A DNA stretch of 64,000 bases from Cristatella mucedo (Eukaryota > Bryozoa > Phylactolaemata > Cristatellidae), in contig WPIO01000002.1 in the NCBI GenBank assembly GCA_009760855.2, forward strand, positions 8,927,501 to 8,991,500, read 5' to 3'. Each line of letters starts with the position of its first letter. Positions within the stretch are counted from its first letter, which is position 1. The notes under the pieces are model-generated. The model was not told where the DNA came from, did no database searches, and saw only the letters and a list, made by a program, of their open reading frames with translations. Positions 35,013-47,603 of this stretch are shown here, piece after piece. The position numbers were made by a program, and so were the translations under genes.

Positions 35013-35088
35013 TTACCGATCAACGATATATATATATATATAAATAAATAAATAAATATATATATATATATATATCGTTGATCGGTAA
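35013..35088. repeat. Short perfect inverted repeat (hairpin)
   Basis: TTACCGATCAACGATATATA at the left and its reverse complement at the right surround an AAATAAATAAAT core. The arms contain unique sequence (ACCGATCAACG), so it is more than a TA microsatellite. Confidence 0.85.
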
Positions 35089-35089
35089 G

Positions 35090-36465
35090 CTGTGTTCCGA
35101 CTGAGCTTGCTTAATGAACGTGCAGCCACGAGAATAGGATGGTTGTCCATATTCGTAGGCTTTACTGAACCACAGGAAGAATGATATCGAACCTGCTGAT
35201 GCATCGTGAAGCTCATTGGTCTAGCGTTAATGCGTCAAGTAGCTTTTCCGTGAAATACCCTTGATTTCCTTTTAATTCTTGTGGAGTTACAACTCAGTTT
35301 TCTGTTTCAGTAGTCTCGTAAATATGATTTGGCTATTGTGTGAGAAAAAGCTTTTTTCCATCATCAGAAAGAAAGGAAAGTTTTCAACTATTTCACGTCT
35401 GGTAAGACCCTTCTGCAGCATTTAAAAGAAGCGTAGTTTATTAGGAGGGACAATGTAGATCAGGGATACATCTACCACGAGGAACATAGCTCCATGTACG
35501 GCAGTTGGCGTCGGATGGGCTAAGAGGAACCGCATCAGCCTTTGAAGATTTTTCTAAAAAACTGGTAGGCTTGAATGGTTAAACACCAACAATCTTATAG
35601 ATAAATGCAAGAAGTTTGTGTAATATAGTTGGTCTTACACAAGCAATAATTTGGTAGCTCTTCATGACACCTCAGGTTTATGGTGTGTTACCTGAAGCAG
35701 GCAATCCATTATTGCCCACTGCAACCCCTACTCAACCAGGCTCCGCTGCAGTAAATTCGTTGACTCAGTTGACCTTAACTTTTTACAGCAATCTTTTCAA
35801 TGGCTCAATGTGTATTATTATGCATTGAATCTTATGCATATTATGCAAAGAATTTAATGAAAGCTGTGCTTTTTAAATAGCCGATTTCGGCCACCTTAAA
35901 TAATTAGTCAGTTTTCACTCAAAGTGCTTCTCTTTTACTTATTTCTAAAAATAGTTTCTTAATTCACAAATATGACCCATTTTAAATTCTTGTGATTGTA
36001 AATGACAGCCAAGATGAAACTCTCACATCTGCTTTGTTCAATGACTACAGACTATTTCAGTTGCTTGACTTATGTGAGCCTAGCCAGGTAAAGGATACAT
36101 TATCTAACACTTGTGATAAACGGCAGCATTACGATTCGTTGAGGAATAGCTGAATGCTCGATAGCTGCGGTTGGAGGCGAATCTAAAAGCTTGAGACAAA
36201 AATTTAAATGGCCCTAAGGAGCTGCCTTGGATTTGACATGGAAAATTTCAATTCATCATTGAACGACCCCTCAATCTCTGGTTTTCTTGGTAAGTAAGCT
36301 TCTTCAGGAAATGTCACTACGAGCAAGTACTTGACTTGCACACTTGCTTTATTTGTGGCATTAGTTCACGAGTGGTTTCACTATACACCTAGAATTTTTG
36401 GATAAAAAACTTGATTATTGTTAACCACCCTTAGCAGGCATCATGCAGTTTCATCCTTTCGGCTT

Positions 36466-36470
<5 letters not shown>
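35090..36470. other. Intergenic, nothing recognised
   Basis: No coding, RNA or dispersed repeat signal that I can support. Confidence 0.45.
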
Positions 36471-36691
<221 letters not shown>

Positions 36692-36787
36692 TAGTGAGCA
36701 TACACCTAGTGCACGGCTTCTGATCTGGTTAGTTACCATACACGTACATATAAATGAATTAAGTGTTGTAAAGCTTTGATGGCTACT

Positions 36788-39775
36788 TTAATAATAATAA
36801 TAATAATGCACTTGATAAAGCGCCCTCACAGAACTCAATCTCTTCGTAGGTGCGTTATATTTGCTGCAAAGGGAACCGCGATTGAATGGTGAGCAATAGC
36901 ATGCTTGATAAACAAACAAAATGAATAAAATGGTGAGGAATGACATGCACAGGGTCAGCATGCAAATGTGGTTAGTGACAGCATGCACAGTGTCAGCACG
37001 CACAAGCACATGAAGGACGAGCCTCAGGGACCCACTAAATGCTGTCCTAAATAGGTGTTTTTAAGTTCTTTTTAAATATGGTCAGGTCAGGGGATGTTCT
37101 GACGCAAGTCGGGAGTGAGTTCCAGGCTTTGGGAGGTTACGAACTAAATGCACGGTCTCCAAAGGATTTGAGGTTTGTACGAGGTGTTGGTAGACTGTTG
37201 GATTCCGAAAAGCCGGTGGTACGATGCTTGGCCTGGTGTGGGAGTAGAGCTGAGAGATAGGCTGGGGCGAAAGAATCAAGTGACGAAAGAATGAAGTGAC
37301 CTAAAAGTGAGCGATAAGACCTTGAAATCGATTCATTGCTTTACTGGTAGCTGGTGCCAGTCGGCGAGAACTCGTGTGATGTGGCAACTGAGATGCTCAC
37401 GAAAGACAAGCCTAGCTGCGGAGTTTTGCACCATCTGTAATCGCCAGATTGCACATGCCGGTAGGCTAGCAAGTAGTGAGTTACAGAAGTAAAAGTGGGA
37501 TATCACAAATGCATGAACCAACTTATACGTGGTATCCTTATCTAAACAAGCCCGAATTTGATTGTTATGTAGCTTACAGTAGGCAGACTTGACTGTGGAT
37601 TTGATGTGGTCGTCTAACGAGAGGTAACTTTGAAACATGAGACCTAGATTTCGAGCTGATTCAACGGGAGATATACTGGCGGAGCAGATTTTGAGCGACA
37701 GCCTTTCCAGTTTCTGAGTCACACTGGATTCGCCCATAATTAGTACGTTAGTTTTATCATCGTTTAGTTTTAGAAAATTTGCTGTCCTCCATGGGCGGAT
37801 GTCAGCAATACATGCTGCAAGTGAGCTGAGAGAATTCGAGGTGCTCGAAGGCTGAGAGGTATCAAAGCAAAGGTACAATTGAGTGTCATTCGTATAGAAA
37901 TGAAAGCCTAGATTGTGTTGGCAATCACATCAGCAAGAGGCAGAGTATAAACCGTGAAAAGAACCGGACCTAGCACGGAGCCCTGAGGTACTCCATATTT
38001 CAGAGGTACCTCGGATGATCTTTGTCCATACACGTCAATACTCTGGAGTCTGCCACTGAGATAGGACCTGAACCATTGCAGAGCAGTGCCAGTGATGCCC
38101 AGGCGAGATGAGAGGCGCTCTAGAAGAACTTTGTGATCGGTAGCATCAAAAGCTGCAGAAAGATCGAGCAAAACAAGCAGAAACACTCTAACTAGGTCTG
38201 CATTCCTAAGTAGGTCGTTGTACTCCCTAAGCAATGCTGACTCTGTGGAGTGATTAGCTCTAGAGCCAGACTAGAACTTACTAGCAAGGTTTTAAGTTTC
38301 AATATATGAGTTCAACTGGTCCGTCACGACCTGTTCCTGTGTCCTTGATAGGAATGGTAGAAGGGAGACTGGGCGGTAGTTGCTCAAGTTCTCTTGGTCT
38401 AGTGTTGCTTTATTGAGAAGTGGCCTGACTACATATTTTTTGAAAGGTGCTGGGAAATGACCTGAGGCTAATGAAATATTAATGGTGTTAGTTATGCATG
38501 GCAGCAGCAGATCAATGCAACGTAGGAGCAGGACAGTAGGAATATGGTCCAGATGACTTCTTGTCTTCCTTGACTGGGATATGAACTTCAGGACGAGGTC
38601 ACTGGTGACCTGCTTAAATGTAGACATTGAGGTGCAGCCACGAATCGGGGAACAGCATTCTAGGAGGATGTTGTCATCGCAGGTATGGACTCCCTGATCT
38701 TGTCTATCTTCTGCTCAAAGAATCGAGAGAAGCGATCGGTTAGATCATCACCAGGATCATCAGGTACGGAGCTAATCTGGGAACGGTTGAGGAGATGGTT
38801 TATTGTCGACATCAGCATTTTGGGTTTTTGTGCATCTGTGATTCAACAATGTTTACATAAATATATAGAAGCTAGACTTGGCCTTTGGTAGGATCGATTG
38901 GTACGACCTACAGTAATCTTCATATGCCTGTCGATGGACAGCCAGTCCTGATCTTTTGTATGTTTTTTTCAAGCTTCCGCTTAGTAGACCTGGCTATTAG
39001 GATGTCTGTGGTAAACCATAGGCCGTCTGGGCGAGGGCGCACAGTGCGCTTTGTCAGAGGTGCAAACTCGTCGAGCGTGTCAGCTAGTGTCGTGTTGTAG
39101 CTATCTACCAATGATGACAGATCGGAGGGAGGGCTGAGCAGCAGAGGCGAAGCAGATATTCTCTCACGGACAGCATCCGTGCCAAGGGTCTTGAGGTTTC
39201 GCGATTCACGGCTTATTTTAGAGGAGGAGGTAGGCACACACTGTAGACTGAATGAGATCTGCATGTGTTCAGAAAAGCAGGATTTGTTAATAATTGGTGA
39301 TGACAAAGTGCAGTTGTATGAGAAAATCTGGTCGAGTGTGTCGCCCTTGATGTGAGTAGGGCCATGCACGTGAGCCACAAGAGACAATGAGTCAGTCAAT
39401 GCACGAAATTCAGTGCTGAAGGCGTCAGATAAGTTATCAAAGTGAACGTTGAAATCACCCATAACGAGGAAAGATCTATTTCTTGCACACAGAATCGAAA
39501 TGAGATCGGAGCAATCTGAGATAAAGGAGCATTTGGTACCTGGTGGGCGATAGACTACTGCCACTATTGGTAGCTTGTTTTCGGGTGATACCAAGACAAT
39601 TGATTCAAAAGGCTGCTTCGAGGGTACTGCAAAAGGCTTGAAGTTGAATTTCGAGCGCACGATAACATCAACTCCACCTCCAGTTTTGATTGATCTAGGG
39701 GTGTTAAAAAATGATAAACCAGCTGGGGTAACGTCTTTAATTGTCGGAGAGTTTATCGACTTTCTATACCTAAAT
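36788..39775 (-). mobile_element. CR1/L2-type LINE, longest copy (endonuclease to 3' tail)
   Basis: The 3' end is at 36,788 ((TAA)n tail, then the terminal hairpin). Reading upward on the minus strand come the C-terminal domain (37,280-37,082), RT thumb and palm (37,878-37,333 and 38,234-37,908), the pre-RT segment (38,627-38,292), then an AP-type endonuclease (39,660-38,920 and further to about 39,775) with MGDFNVHF, HGPTHIKGDTLDQIFS and FSEHMQISFS. The usual SDH near the endonuclease C-terminus is SEH, and the RT catalytic YADD is YTND. Frameshifts separate the pieces. It is 5' truncated inside the endonuclease. The CR1/L2 clade assignment is from RT motifs (LDLSAAFDATDH, GVPQGSVLGPVLF) and the microsatellite tail. 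Confidence 0.88.
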
Positions 39776-40587
39776 TAATTATTCAGAAAAATGCTATGGT
39801 TTCTGAGTCGATATGTCAATAAATGAAATTGAAAAAATATCTGGTTTCTATCAGCAATAACTTTACTGTTCTCTGTATTTTGAGTGTCTACTAGTGGCTG
39901 TATTTTCAGCTGCGAGATCTAATTATTTTGCCCGTATACCTTCTAGATTGTCCAACTGAATTATTGACTCAAGATTGATTGGAGAGACGTGGAAACTTAG
40001 CATTATATTATTATTATTAAAATTATAATTGGAATCCGATTACGATCCTGGCATAACTCACATCTTATGACACCATCACGTCAGAGGTTTCTTATTGACA
40101 ATATATCAAGCAACCTGCCGGGATTGATGCAGTGGCTATGGAATTGTAGCAGAAGTAGCTCACAGCTTTTAGGCATTTTTGCTGCACCTATAATTTATAA
40201 CAATAAATCCTTAGTTGGATATCTCGATCAATTGCTTCTTTTCATTTTCTATTAACTGTGGTTCTACATATTCGACGCTCAAATAGCATCCTACGCATGA
40301 GCAGCACTTATTCTCGACAACTAACCTGCAGGTTAAGCTGAGTTGTAAATTATATTTCATTATTACAACGTTACCACTCGGAAAAATCACAGTCATTAGA
40401 TAATATTACTAAAATATATACATCCTAATTTCAAAGTACGTGAAACCACTAAACTTGCAATAAACGCTCATTGCTACTGAATATGCAGGTTAACAGTTCT
40501 GCCTCGGCAGACAGTTCCAGTATTAAATGATCGAGGTGGGATTCTCAAAGTATGGTATTTGGTGATTCTATGAGTGATTCTATCTTG
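39776..40587. other. Intergenic, nothing recognised
   Basis: AT-rich, without recognisable features. Confidence 0.45.
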
Positions 40588-40808
40588 GGAACCGTGATGG
40601 CATGTTGGGTAAGGCGGTTGCTTTCTACGACCGCGGATGACATCGGATGATAATCCGGATCGGATGACCTCCGATAACATCGGTCCCGAGGTCATGGGTT
40701 CGAATCCTACGGTGGGCAATTCTTATATAGCTACTGCAAGTGGTGGTGATCGGCTTCAAGGCTCCTCGGCCACTATACACAATGAAAGGTTGTTATAAGA
40801 GCTAAAAT
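40588..40808 (+). mobile_element. tRNA-derived SINE (family 1) with internal insertion
   Basis: Same head (ACCGTGATGGCATGTTGGG), B box (GGGTTCGAATCC) and body. About 45 additional bases containing repeated GGATGA/CCGAT units sit in the middle of the self-complementary arm (40,640-40,685), so A and B boxes are farther apart than in the other copies. Confidence 0.8.
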
Positions 40809-40809
40809 A

Positions 40810-41985
40810 GGAGCAGGATTATAGATTTTCATCTAAAATTATTTCACTAAGAAGATGAGCACACTTCTTCAAACTTAAGTACTTATTGAATCAAGGTCTC
40901 CCTAGGTTTGTGGAAGCGCTAAGTGCCAAATTAATGCTTCTATTCAATTGATAAGTCCTTGCAGTTGCTAAGATATTCTGCATGTTTCTAAATTTGGTAA
41001 ATTTTGAAAAAACTGGCTATTTTCTACTTTTCATAATTGAAATTCCTTAACTCAGAAAGAAGAAACTGATTAATGTGGTTCATTGGTAACCATATGAAGT
41101 CAGATGGCATTGAGATTTAGAGTAACTAAATGCAGCTGGCGCTAACACACAGAATTTCGGCCTATCTAATCCACGATCGCTCATATGCTAGTGGTAATGA
41201 TATATCGATGACCTAAGTAACTATTTTGCTCCCCGAAAAATATCCGATTAAAGCAGCATATTTCTGTTTCGGTCTCAGCTCGTAAGGCATTCCGTATCCA
41301 TTATATCAGCCAATTCCAAAGCGATACAATGATAATGTAATATATCTCCGTCTGTAACTCCACAAAGCCACAAAGACTTATGTGGATATTACGTTGGAGA
41401 GTTTTTTATAGCCCACTCACAAGCTAAGCGGTTTTTGGTACGCATTCCGTAGCCAAAAGATTTCACTAATTCTAAAAAATCTAGTATTTTATATATGGCA
41501 GGTATGCTCTCGCCATCACCTCTAGAATGCTCCAAACAAGAGTGTAAGCTAATTAGAGATGGATTTTGGGAAGCGATTAAGTCGTGCTCTGCAAATTATC
41601 AAAGCAACTCGGAATCATATTGCTTTATTCCTTATCATTAATCGGCAGCAATCAGACGACGGAAACTGCTCCCAATTTTGTTTTTAAAATGCCAGTTCTA
41701 GCAGTCTTTTTATGCCAGCCGTGTAGATATGCAATATGAATGTCAGATAGTGCTTGTACGCTTCTCATGGAGTGTGCGTTTTAGCCAGCAGAGACTTTGT
41801 TGTTCCTATTTAGTGTATTGAACGGTGCGAAACCGCACTGTGTTGTAAACTCGTGATAAATTGCCACAATTTTGATACATGGTTCTAGGGTAAGTTTGAG
41901 CGACTTCAAGAGGTATCACCGAATCCCGGGTTCCACTTGTCTGGGCATTCTACAACCCTTTACATTTCTTCTTGCATTAGTCTAT
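40810..41985. other. Intergenic, nothing recognised
   Basis: AT-rich; no motif or repeat that I can support. Confidence 0.45.
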
Positions 41986-42570
41986 AATCCTTTTAACACA
42001 TTTGCGTAGCGCTATCAGATAAATTCATCTTTTTCTAGGCACTTTACAGCATGATCGAATGCTAAGTGGTACATGGACAATGTCAATAAGCATGACACAG
42101 AAGTGACGTGCACGTTGTCAACATGTAAATATGATTAGTGGCAGCATGCACAATATCAGCACGGATGAGCAAAAACATGACGGATCACAAGAAACAACTA
42201 AATGTTGCGATGCAAAGGTGCGCATTTAGCTTCCTTTAAAGTTTTATCAATCAGGGGGTGTCGTGACGTCAGTCGGGAGTGAGTTCAAGGCTGTGAGAGC
42301 ATACGAACTGAAGGCATGGTCACAAAACGATTCGAGGTTCTTACGAGGTATAGCTCATTCATTTGATTAAGAAAAGCTTGTGGCACGATGCCTAACCTAG
42401 CTGGGAAGTAGTTCTAATAGGTAGACTTCAGCCAGAGAACGGAGAACCTTTTAAGTGGATGACAGAATCTTGAAGTCGATATCCTGTTTGACTGGGAGCC
42501 AGTGCATGCTGGATATAAGTCGTATGATCAGCCCAATTGGGCGCTCATACTTTAAATTAGCTCTACCCAT
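41985..42570 (-). mobile_element. Diverged LINE 3' fragment
   Basis: It follows the LINE 3'UTR and ORF2 end in order (CTTTTTCTAGGCACTTTACA, GTGGCAGCATGCACAATATCAG, GACGTCAGTCGGGAGTGAGTTC, then CTTGAAGTCGAT...GGTAGCCAGTGCA-like). More diverged than the other copies, and no TAA tail. Confidence 0.65.
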
Positions 42571-42583
42571 GCCCAGAGCGCCT

Positions 42584-42618
<35 letters not shown>
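42584..42618. repeat. (GCA)n trinucleotide repeat
   Basis: About eleven GCA units directly after the LINE fragment. The polyalanine frame over it is not a gene. Confidence 0.9.
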
Positions 42619-42619
<1 letters not shown>

Positions 42620-42959
42620 CCTCTAGCAACCGGGTAGCGGTTTCGTAAGTGGGGATGAGGGGATACATACCCTCATACCTTCATAAAAACCTTCATGCCT
42701 TCCTAAAATTTTGACTAATGCTCCCCTCAATGACACATGTTTTCGGGATCTTTTTCAACTCGAGAGCATGATATTCTAGCATAAAAAGGTCCATTTACAG
42801 CATTCACAGGTCGCAGAAGCAGCGTGCAGGTGCGTGTTTACGGTTTCGCGTTTAGACTTCTTGCATTGACCAATAATCAATCATCAGTTTTGTTTGCATT
42901 TTGCTTTTGCTAGAACTAATTTTAAGTTTTGTTGCAGATCCAAACATATCAACAACACG

Positions 42960-45900
42960 ATGGCCTTCTTTATTCTAGTCCTAACGTGTGTGGCCGGGAT
43001 GGGCATCAGGCAAGCAGTAAGTGTTGCTAAATATTTTGCCATCGATTGTTATTAATACTGCGTTCATACGATGTCGATTCTGACTGCTGTCTGAAAAAAT
43101 GCGCTTAAGGAATCGGCGAGCCAATCAGTTGCTTCTACGGCATCAGGCGATCAACACGAAGTCATCGATATTATCATTGCAGGTAAATTTGTTTTAGCTT
43201 TGCAAGAATGAATGCATTTTAGCATATACATACCAGTACGCTGATCCAAGAAAAAAATGAGCCGTACTTGTGCTTTAAGGGAATTACTGAATTTGGCTTA
43301 TAGCTTCCGAGATTATCCGAGCAGACTCTCTCCTTAAACCAACGATTGTGTTAACGAGATGCCAGTTAGTATGCCGGTTTAACATTTCTCTAATTTCGAA
43401 TGCTCTGACATGCACTCATCCACAGTTGAACAAAAAAGTAAGGAATTGCAGTTTTCAAGAACACATGATTTGACAAGTGAGTGCAGTGGCTTCCACGTCC
43501 TAGTAGAACTAGGCTTTCTAAGGCAGCGCTCTTGAGGCCTAATTGTCTCAGTCGATACGTGACTAATTCCGTGTATTTGATTGAACCTTGGTGCACGGCA
43601 AATGACCTGTAGCTGAAAACACTAATGCATGCAGGACTGCAGACAGTCGTGGAACTGCGAATAATGAATGACTTCCTAATTATAAATGAATATCAAGCTG
43701 ATGCAGTTACATCTTTACAGTTCTTTATCTTTATCTTTATCTTTTGCCCGCCTTCCAAATAGTTAGCAGTTCACTCTGCATATTTTCATTTTTTGTAGTT
43801 GGCAGTCACATAAGCTTAGCGATTCGTGTAAACACCGCCATGCTCACTGCTGTACTTTCAGATCCTTTCAGATGCGGAGTTTTCTAGAGATTTTTATTCA
43901 ACATAACCGGCCTTATTCAAGCACCTTAACACCATTAATTTTTTTGTAACATCAAACTGAATTTTTCTTTTGAAAGCACTTTATTAATTACAAGTCCTGT
44001 ATTTTGAGCGATAAAAGCGAGATCACTAAAGTATTTAGTATAACCAAAATATTGCCACATGACCTAAATCAAAGTATTGGCTCCTAATTTTAATAATACT
44101 CATTTGCCCTCGACCAGCTAAGCTATTCGGTATACTATGAATTTCAGTGTACCAATTTGATAAGTTTTGGTAGGAGGCGATGACTAAGAATCTTGCTTTT
44201 GAAACTTCAGCATATTCATGAACTTCACATGTGCTGCCTAAAATGTTTATGGTAAAAACTTGTGTGCTCTGAAAACTTTAAGTTAACACGATTTCAAGCG
44301 TTAGTCAGGCCACAGCAATGCAAGAAATTTTAATTACCCATGAATAACACAATTTATTAGTACAAGTACATCACGTGAGCTTGCTGGCTTCTAAGCTCCA
44401 GCATGGTCCTAACTAACAACAAAGTTTCTCCACGTTAGTAACGGGTAGCTTTGCTACTCCAAATAGTGATGAGCCAGTTTTTGTTTCATTATAGTTCTAA
44501 AGAGAATATTTAAAATAACATCACGTGTCTTATCATATTTCGGATCAAGTTCTTTTGGAAAGGTTTTTCTGTTCGGCGAAAAAAGAATATGCAACACGAT
44601 GAAGGTTTCCTGAGAAGCAATTTGTACTAAGTATGCTAAGGACAGGTGCCACTGAAGTGACTGAATACGTCAAATGACGAAATTTGCAGTAAGCTCTTAC
44701 CTATTACGGTATAACATATCTTTGTCATCGGATCAGTAAAATGAATTAAAGCCTAATGGCTATATCAAGATATTAACTGTAAAATAAACTTAATTTTATT
44801 CAAAAATGAAATAATTAACATACATAATTGCTTGATCGAGAAATTGCATCGGATAAAACACAAAGCTTTAACTCAACAGTAATATCTGAAGTGCTCATAC
44901 TTTCTTCCTCTAACTAGTACGTTGTGAATGAAATACGCTGGCTGCCTAGTGCCGAAAAAATCGTGTTTGTCCTGGTACTTGCAATCATGATTTCAGCCTC
45001 ACTACACCGTTTCCTTTTATTTTGCTCTTCGATATTGCTTGAAGCTGATAGCTTATTACCTCTTGGTAAATTATCACTTTTCAACTGGCATGGTGGGTTC
45101 GACTTGGTCGTTAGAGTTCGCTTGTCAAAAAGTGACTGCATTAGCAATCCTTTTTATTTTTTTCCCTTTTGCTACGACTACATTTCTCATTTTTTTAGGC
45201 GGGGCCATTCAAGCTCCGGCGCAACCACAGTGTAAGTAAACAGACACGGATACGATTAAAGCTCTAATGTATTAAGATTTAGCTTTCATTTAAAATGCTT
45301 GATTTTTGTTCTTTGAATGTCATTTATGTTGAGCCGCTATGCGTGATAACAAATTTATAGCACGCTGGACGAACCTAATACAGAAGCCACGCATATTTAG
45401 GTCAAAACTACCTAAAGACAGATTTCCTGTTCGTGAAAACTCACCTGAGATGGGGAGAGGCTGAAGGCTACTGCCGATCCAAAGGGATGACTTTGGTCAA
45501 GATCAACAATGCATACAAGCAGACTCAAATCGTAGGATTCATTAAAGCCGATCCAGGTAAGCTTGGTCACCGACAATTCTATAACGGTCTGTTTTCGAGC
45601 GCTACCCAGGCCGTACGTCTCTACAGCTCTAATATAGCACTGCACAGCGTTTGCGGCCGAATCGGATGATCAAAGAAGTCGATTCATTTTCTCGATGTAG
45701 ATCTGGTAGGAAGAAACTTCTGGATCGGTGCTCGCTCCATTACTTTTCCGTATCAGTGGGTTTGGAACTGTGGACAGGAGCCCGTGAGCTATGCCCCGTG
45801 GGCTCCAAATCAACCCGACTACCAATCTCCCTGCGGCGACCGAGAGTTTTGCATCCACCTGTGGAATGCATACAATTATCAATGGAACAACAAGCGCTGC

Positions 45901-45963
45901 GAAGACCCATTCGGCACCACTTACTTCATTTGTGAAAAGTGTCAGTACAGCCAACAGTGCTGA
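42960..45963 (+). CDS. Secreted C-type lectin-like protein B, five exons
   Basis: My model joins 42,960-43,016, 43,110-43,182, 45,199-45,231, 45,401-45,556 and 45,701-45,963, all GT-AG with phases 0,1,1,1, giving about 193 residues. Exon 1 is a signal peptide (MAFFILVLTCVAGMG...), exon 2 a Ser/Gln linker, and exon 3 an 11-residue Gly/Pro/Gln piece. Exons 4-5 carry the lectin domain: FLFVKTHLRWGEAEGYC, FWIGA, WNCG, WAPNQPDYQ, GDREFCIHLWN, WNNKRC and YFICEK, then a Cys pair at the end. Exon lengths 73 and 156 equal those of lectin A, and exon 5 is about 65% identical in protein by my count. QPD is kept and WND is again WNN; a further Cys (SPCGD) is specific to B. AATAAA lies at 45,970-45,975, seven bases after the stop. 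Exon 3 and the long second intron are the least certain parts. Confidence 0.85.
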
Positions 45964-46310
45964 GCCGCTAATAAATAGTGTTGATTGCTGAGCAGCTAAG
46001 TTTGAGACGCAACTACTGCCAGCTCGTGCACAGCTAGTTTTGCTTTAGTCAAGGTGAATTTATATGTCTGAGCCCAGATGCACGACCGTTGCAACGCGGC
46101 TGCTTCGTGAAACCCTAACTAAGGCTGTACTGCCAGAGTGCCTTACAGAGCAATACATTCGTACTGAGGCTTGCATTTTAGGAAAGTAATTGTACAACTA
46201 CTAACAGCAACACCAAGCTTATGGGGTGATTTTTGAATACGATCATGCTGCAGCGGTCCAGAAAATTTGCTTCAACGATCCCTGTCTAAACAATTTGAGT
46301 TATAACGACG
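45964..46310. other. Intergenic downstream of lectin B
   Basis: The polyadenylation signal of lectin B is at its start; nothing else is recognised. Confidence 0.5.
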
Positions 46311-46312
46311 CA

Positions 46313-46330
46313 TGAGAGAGATAGATAGAG

Positions 46331-46421
<91 letters not shown>
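46313..46421. repeat. (GA)n microsatellite with GATA start
   Basis: GATA/GAGA units followed by a pure GA run. Confidence 0.95.
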
Positions 46422-46424
<3 letters not shown>

Positions 46425-46609
46425 TGACTTGTCGTTACCCTAGCCAGTTGCATAGCGAGGATTTTTATCTGGGCAAGGCCTTCAAAATGTTTAGTTAAGG
46501 CGCAATACTGGCAGTATTTTCAAGTTCACCGGCTGGAACCACGATTGGTGGAAAAACTGAAAAATCATTCTTATCGAGTGGAACTATGACATAATTTTGA
46601 TGTTGTCAA

Positions 46610-46960
46610 TGGCTGCGGGCAGACGTAAAGTCAGTATTGGAGCGCCGGTGTGGCACGGGGGTCTAAGGGCGGAGCCCTCTGTAAAGAGTGCGTCTGGGGG
46701 CGGCCCCAGTGCCTGCGGGTGTCGTGCAGCCAGACCCAGCACGAAAGGAGTAAACCGCCGCTCATACGTGGCGGCTGGCCGCCTGATAGGAAGTCAGACT
46801 TGGCTCCCAACTATCAGGCCAAGAGTGGCAGCTGCCGTAGCGGCCACCCCCTGGCATTGCCTCTGGTCGCGGGGCGTAGGAATAGGGAGCTGTCCAGGCC
46901 TGTGCCCAATTCCAACGGGGCAATCTATACCTGCCCCACTGGCTCCGTAGCACAAGCTTG
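46610..46960. other. GC-rich island of unknown nature
   Basis: About 350 GC-rich bases in an AT-rich neighbourhood, with CACGGGGGTCTAAGGGCGGA and GGGGGCGGCCCCAG. Overlapping frames of 117 and 103 codons exist on the plus strand but neither has motifs. It could be a transposon piece, a structured RNA-derived sequence or a small regulatory island. I cannot assign it. Confidence 0.4.
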
Positions 46961-47560
46961 ATCTTTGCTGAGCTTCACAAACGACGACCTACCGCAGCGA
47001 CTAGAACAGCTTCAAGTCATTGCTGAGAGCCATATCCATGACTTTATAGGGAGCATGCTTGCACCAATAGTACCTATCTAATTGTGGTAGGTAAGCTTCG
47101 TGTCACCTCCAAGTTTAAGACTTCGCCCTCAGGATTAGTTTATTTTTCAGCACTTCAGCGATATCTTCCGACAGTCTGAGCTTTATTTTTTTTTAAAGGA
47201 CTAATTGATAGATGAGCCATCGCCTACAACGTCATTTGGCTACATTTAGTTGGGACCATTAAAAAAGTCGTTACCTGCTTAGACAAAAGTACCACAACCA
47301 AACCAGTTCATGCGTTTGTAAAATATCTCGTCTGAATCACAGCAAATTAGGTCAATCGAGAGTTGAGAAATGGTTAGAGAAGGTATTAAGCTGGAGTTAA
47401 ATAGGAATTAATGCTCTCTCTGCAAAGTTCACTTATTTTAAACACCGCTTTGGTGAAAGCTACCTACCGATGCCAGTAGGTCTAGAAAAGAAAAGATCAA
47501 CCGTGAATATAAAGAATGAGTCAGATCATTGTTGTGATTCATGGTGCGTCCTAAGATTTT
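46961..47560. other. Intergenic, nothing recognised
   Basis: No supportable features. Confidence 0.45.
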
Positions 47561-47603
47561 TAATTTTGGAGAGATAATCACCCCGAGTCAAAAGCTGATC
47601 TAA

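Noticed and set aside
45670-45954. 94-codon minus-strand frame, and its plus-strand shadow at 45,651-45,935
   Set aside because: Both overlap the last exon of lectin B in wrong frames; the lectin frame has clear domain motifs and splice sites.
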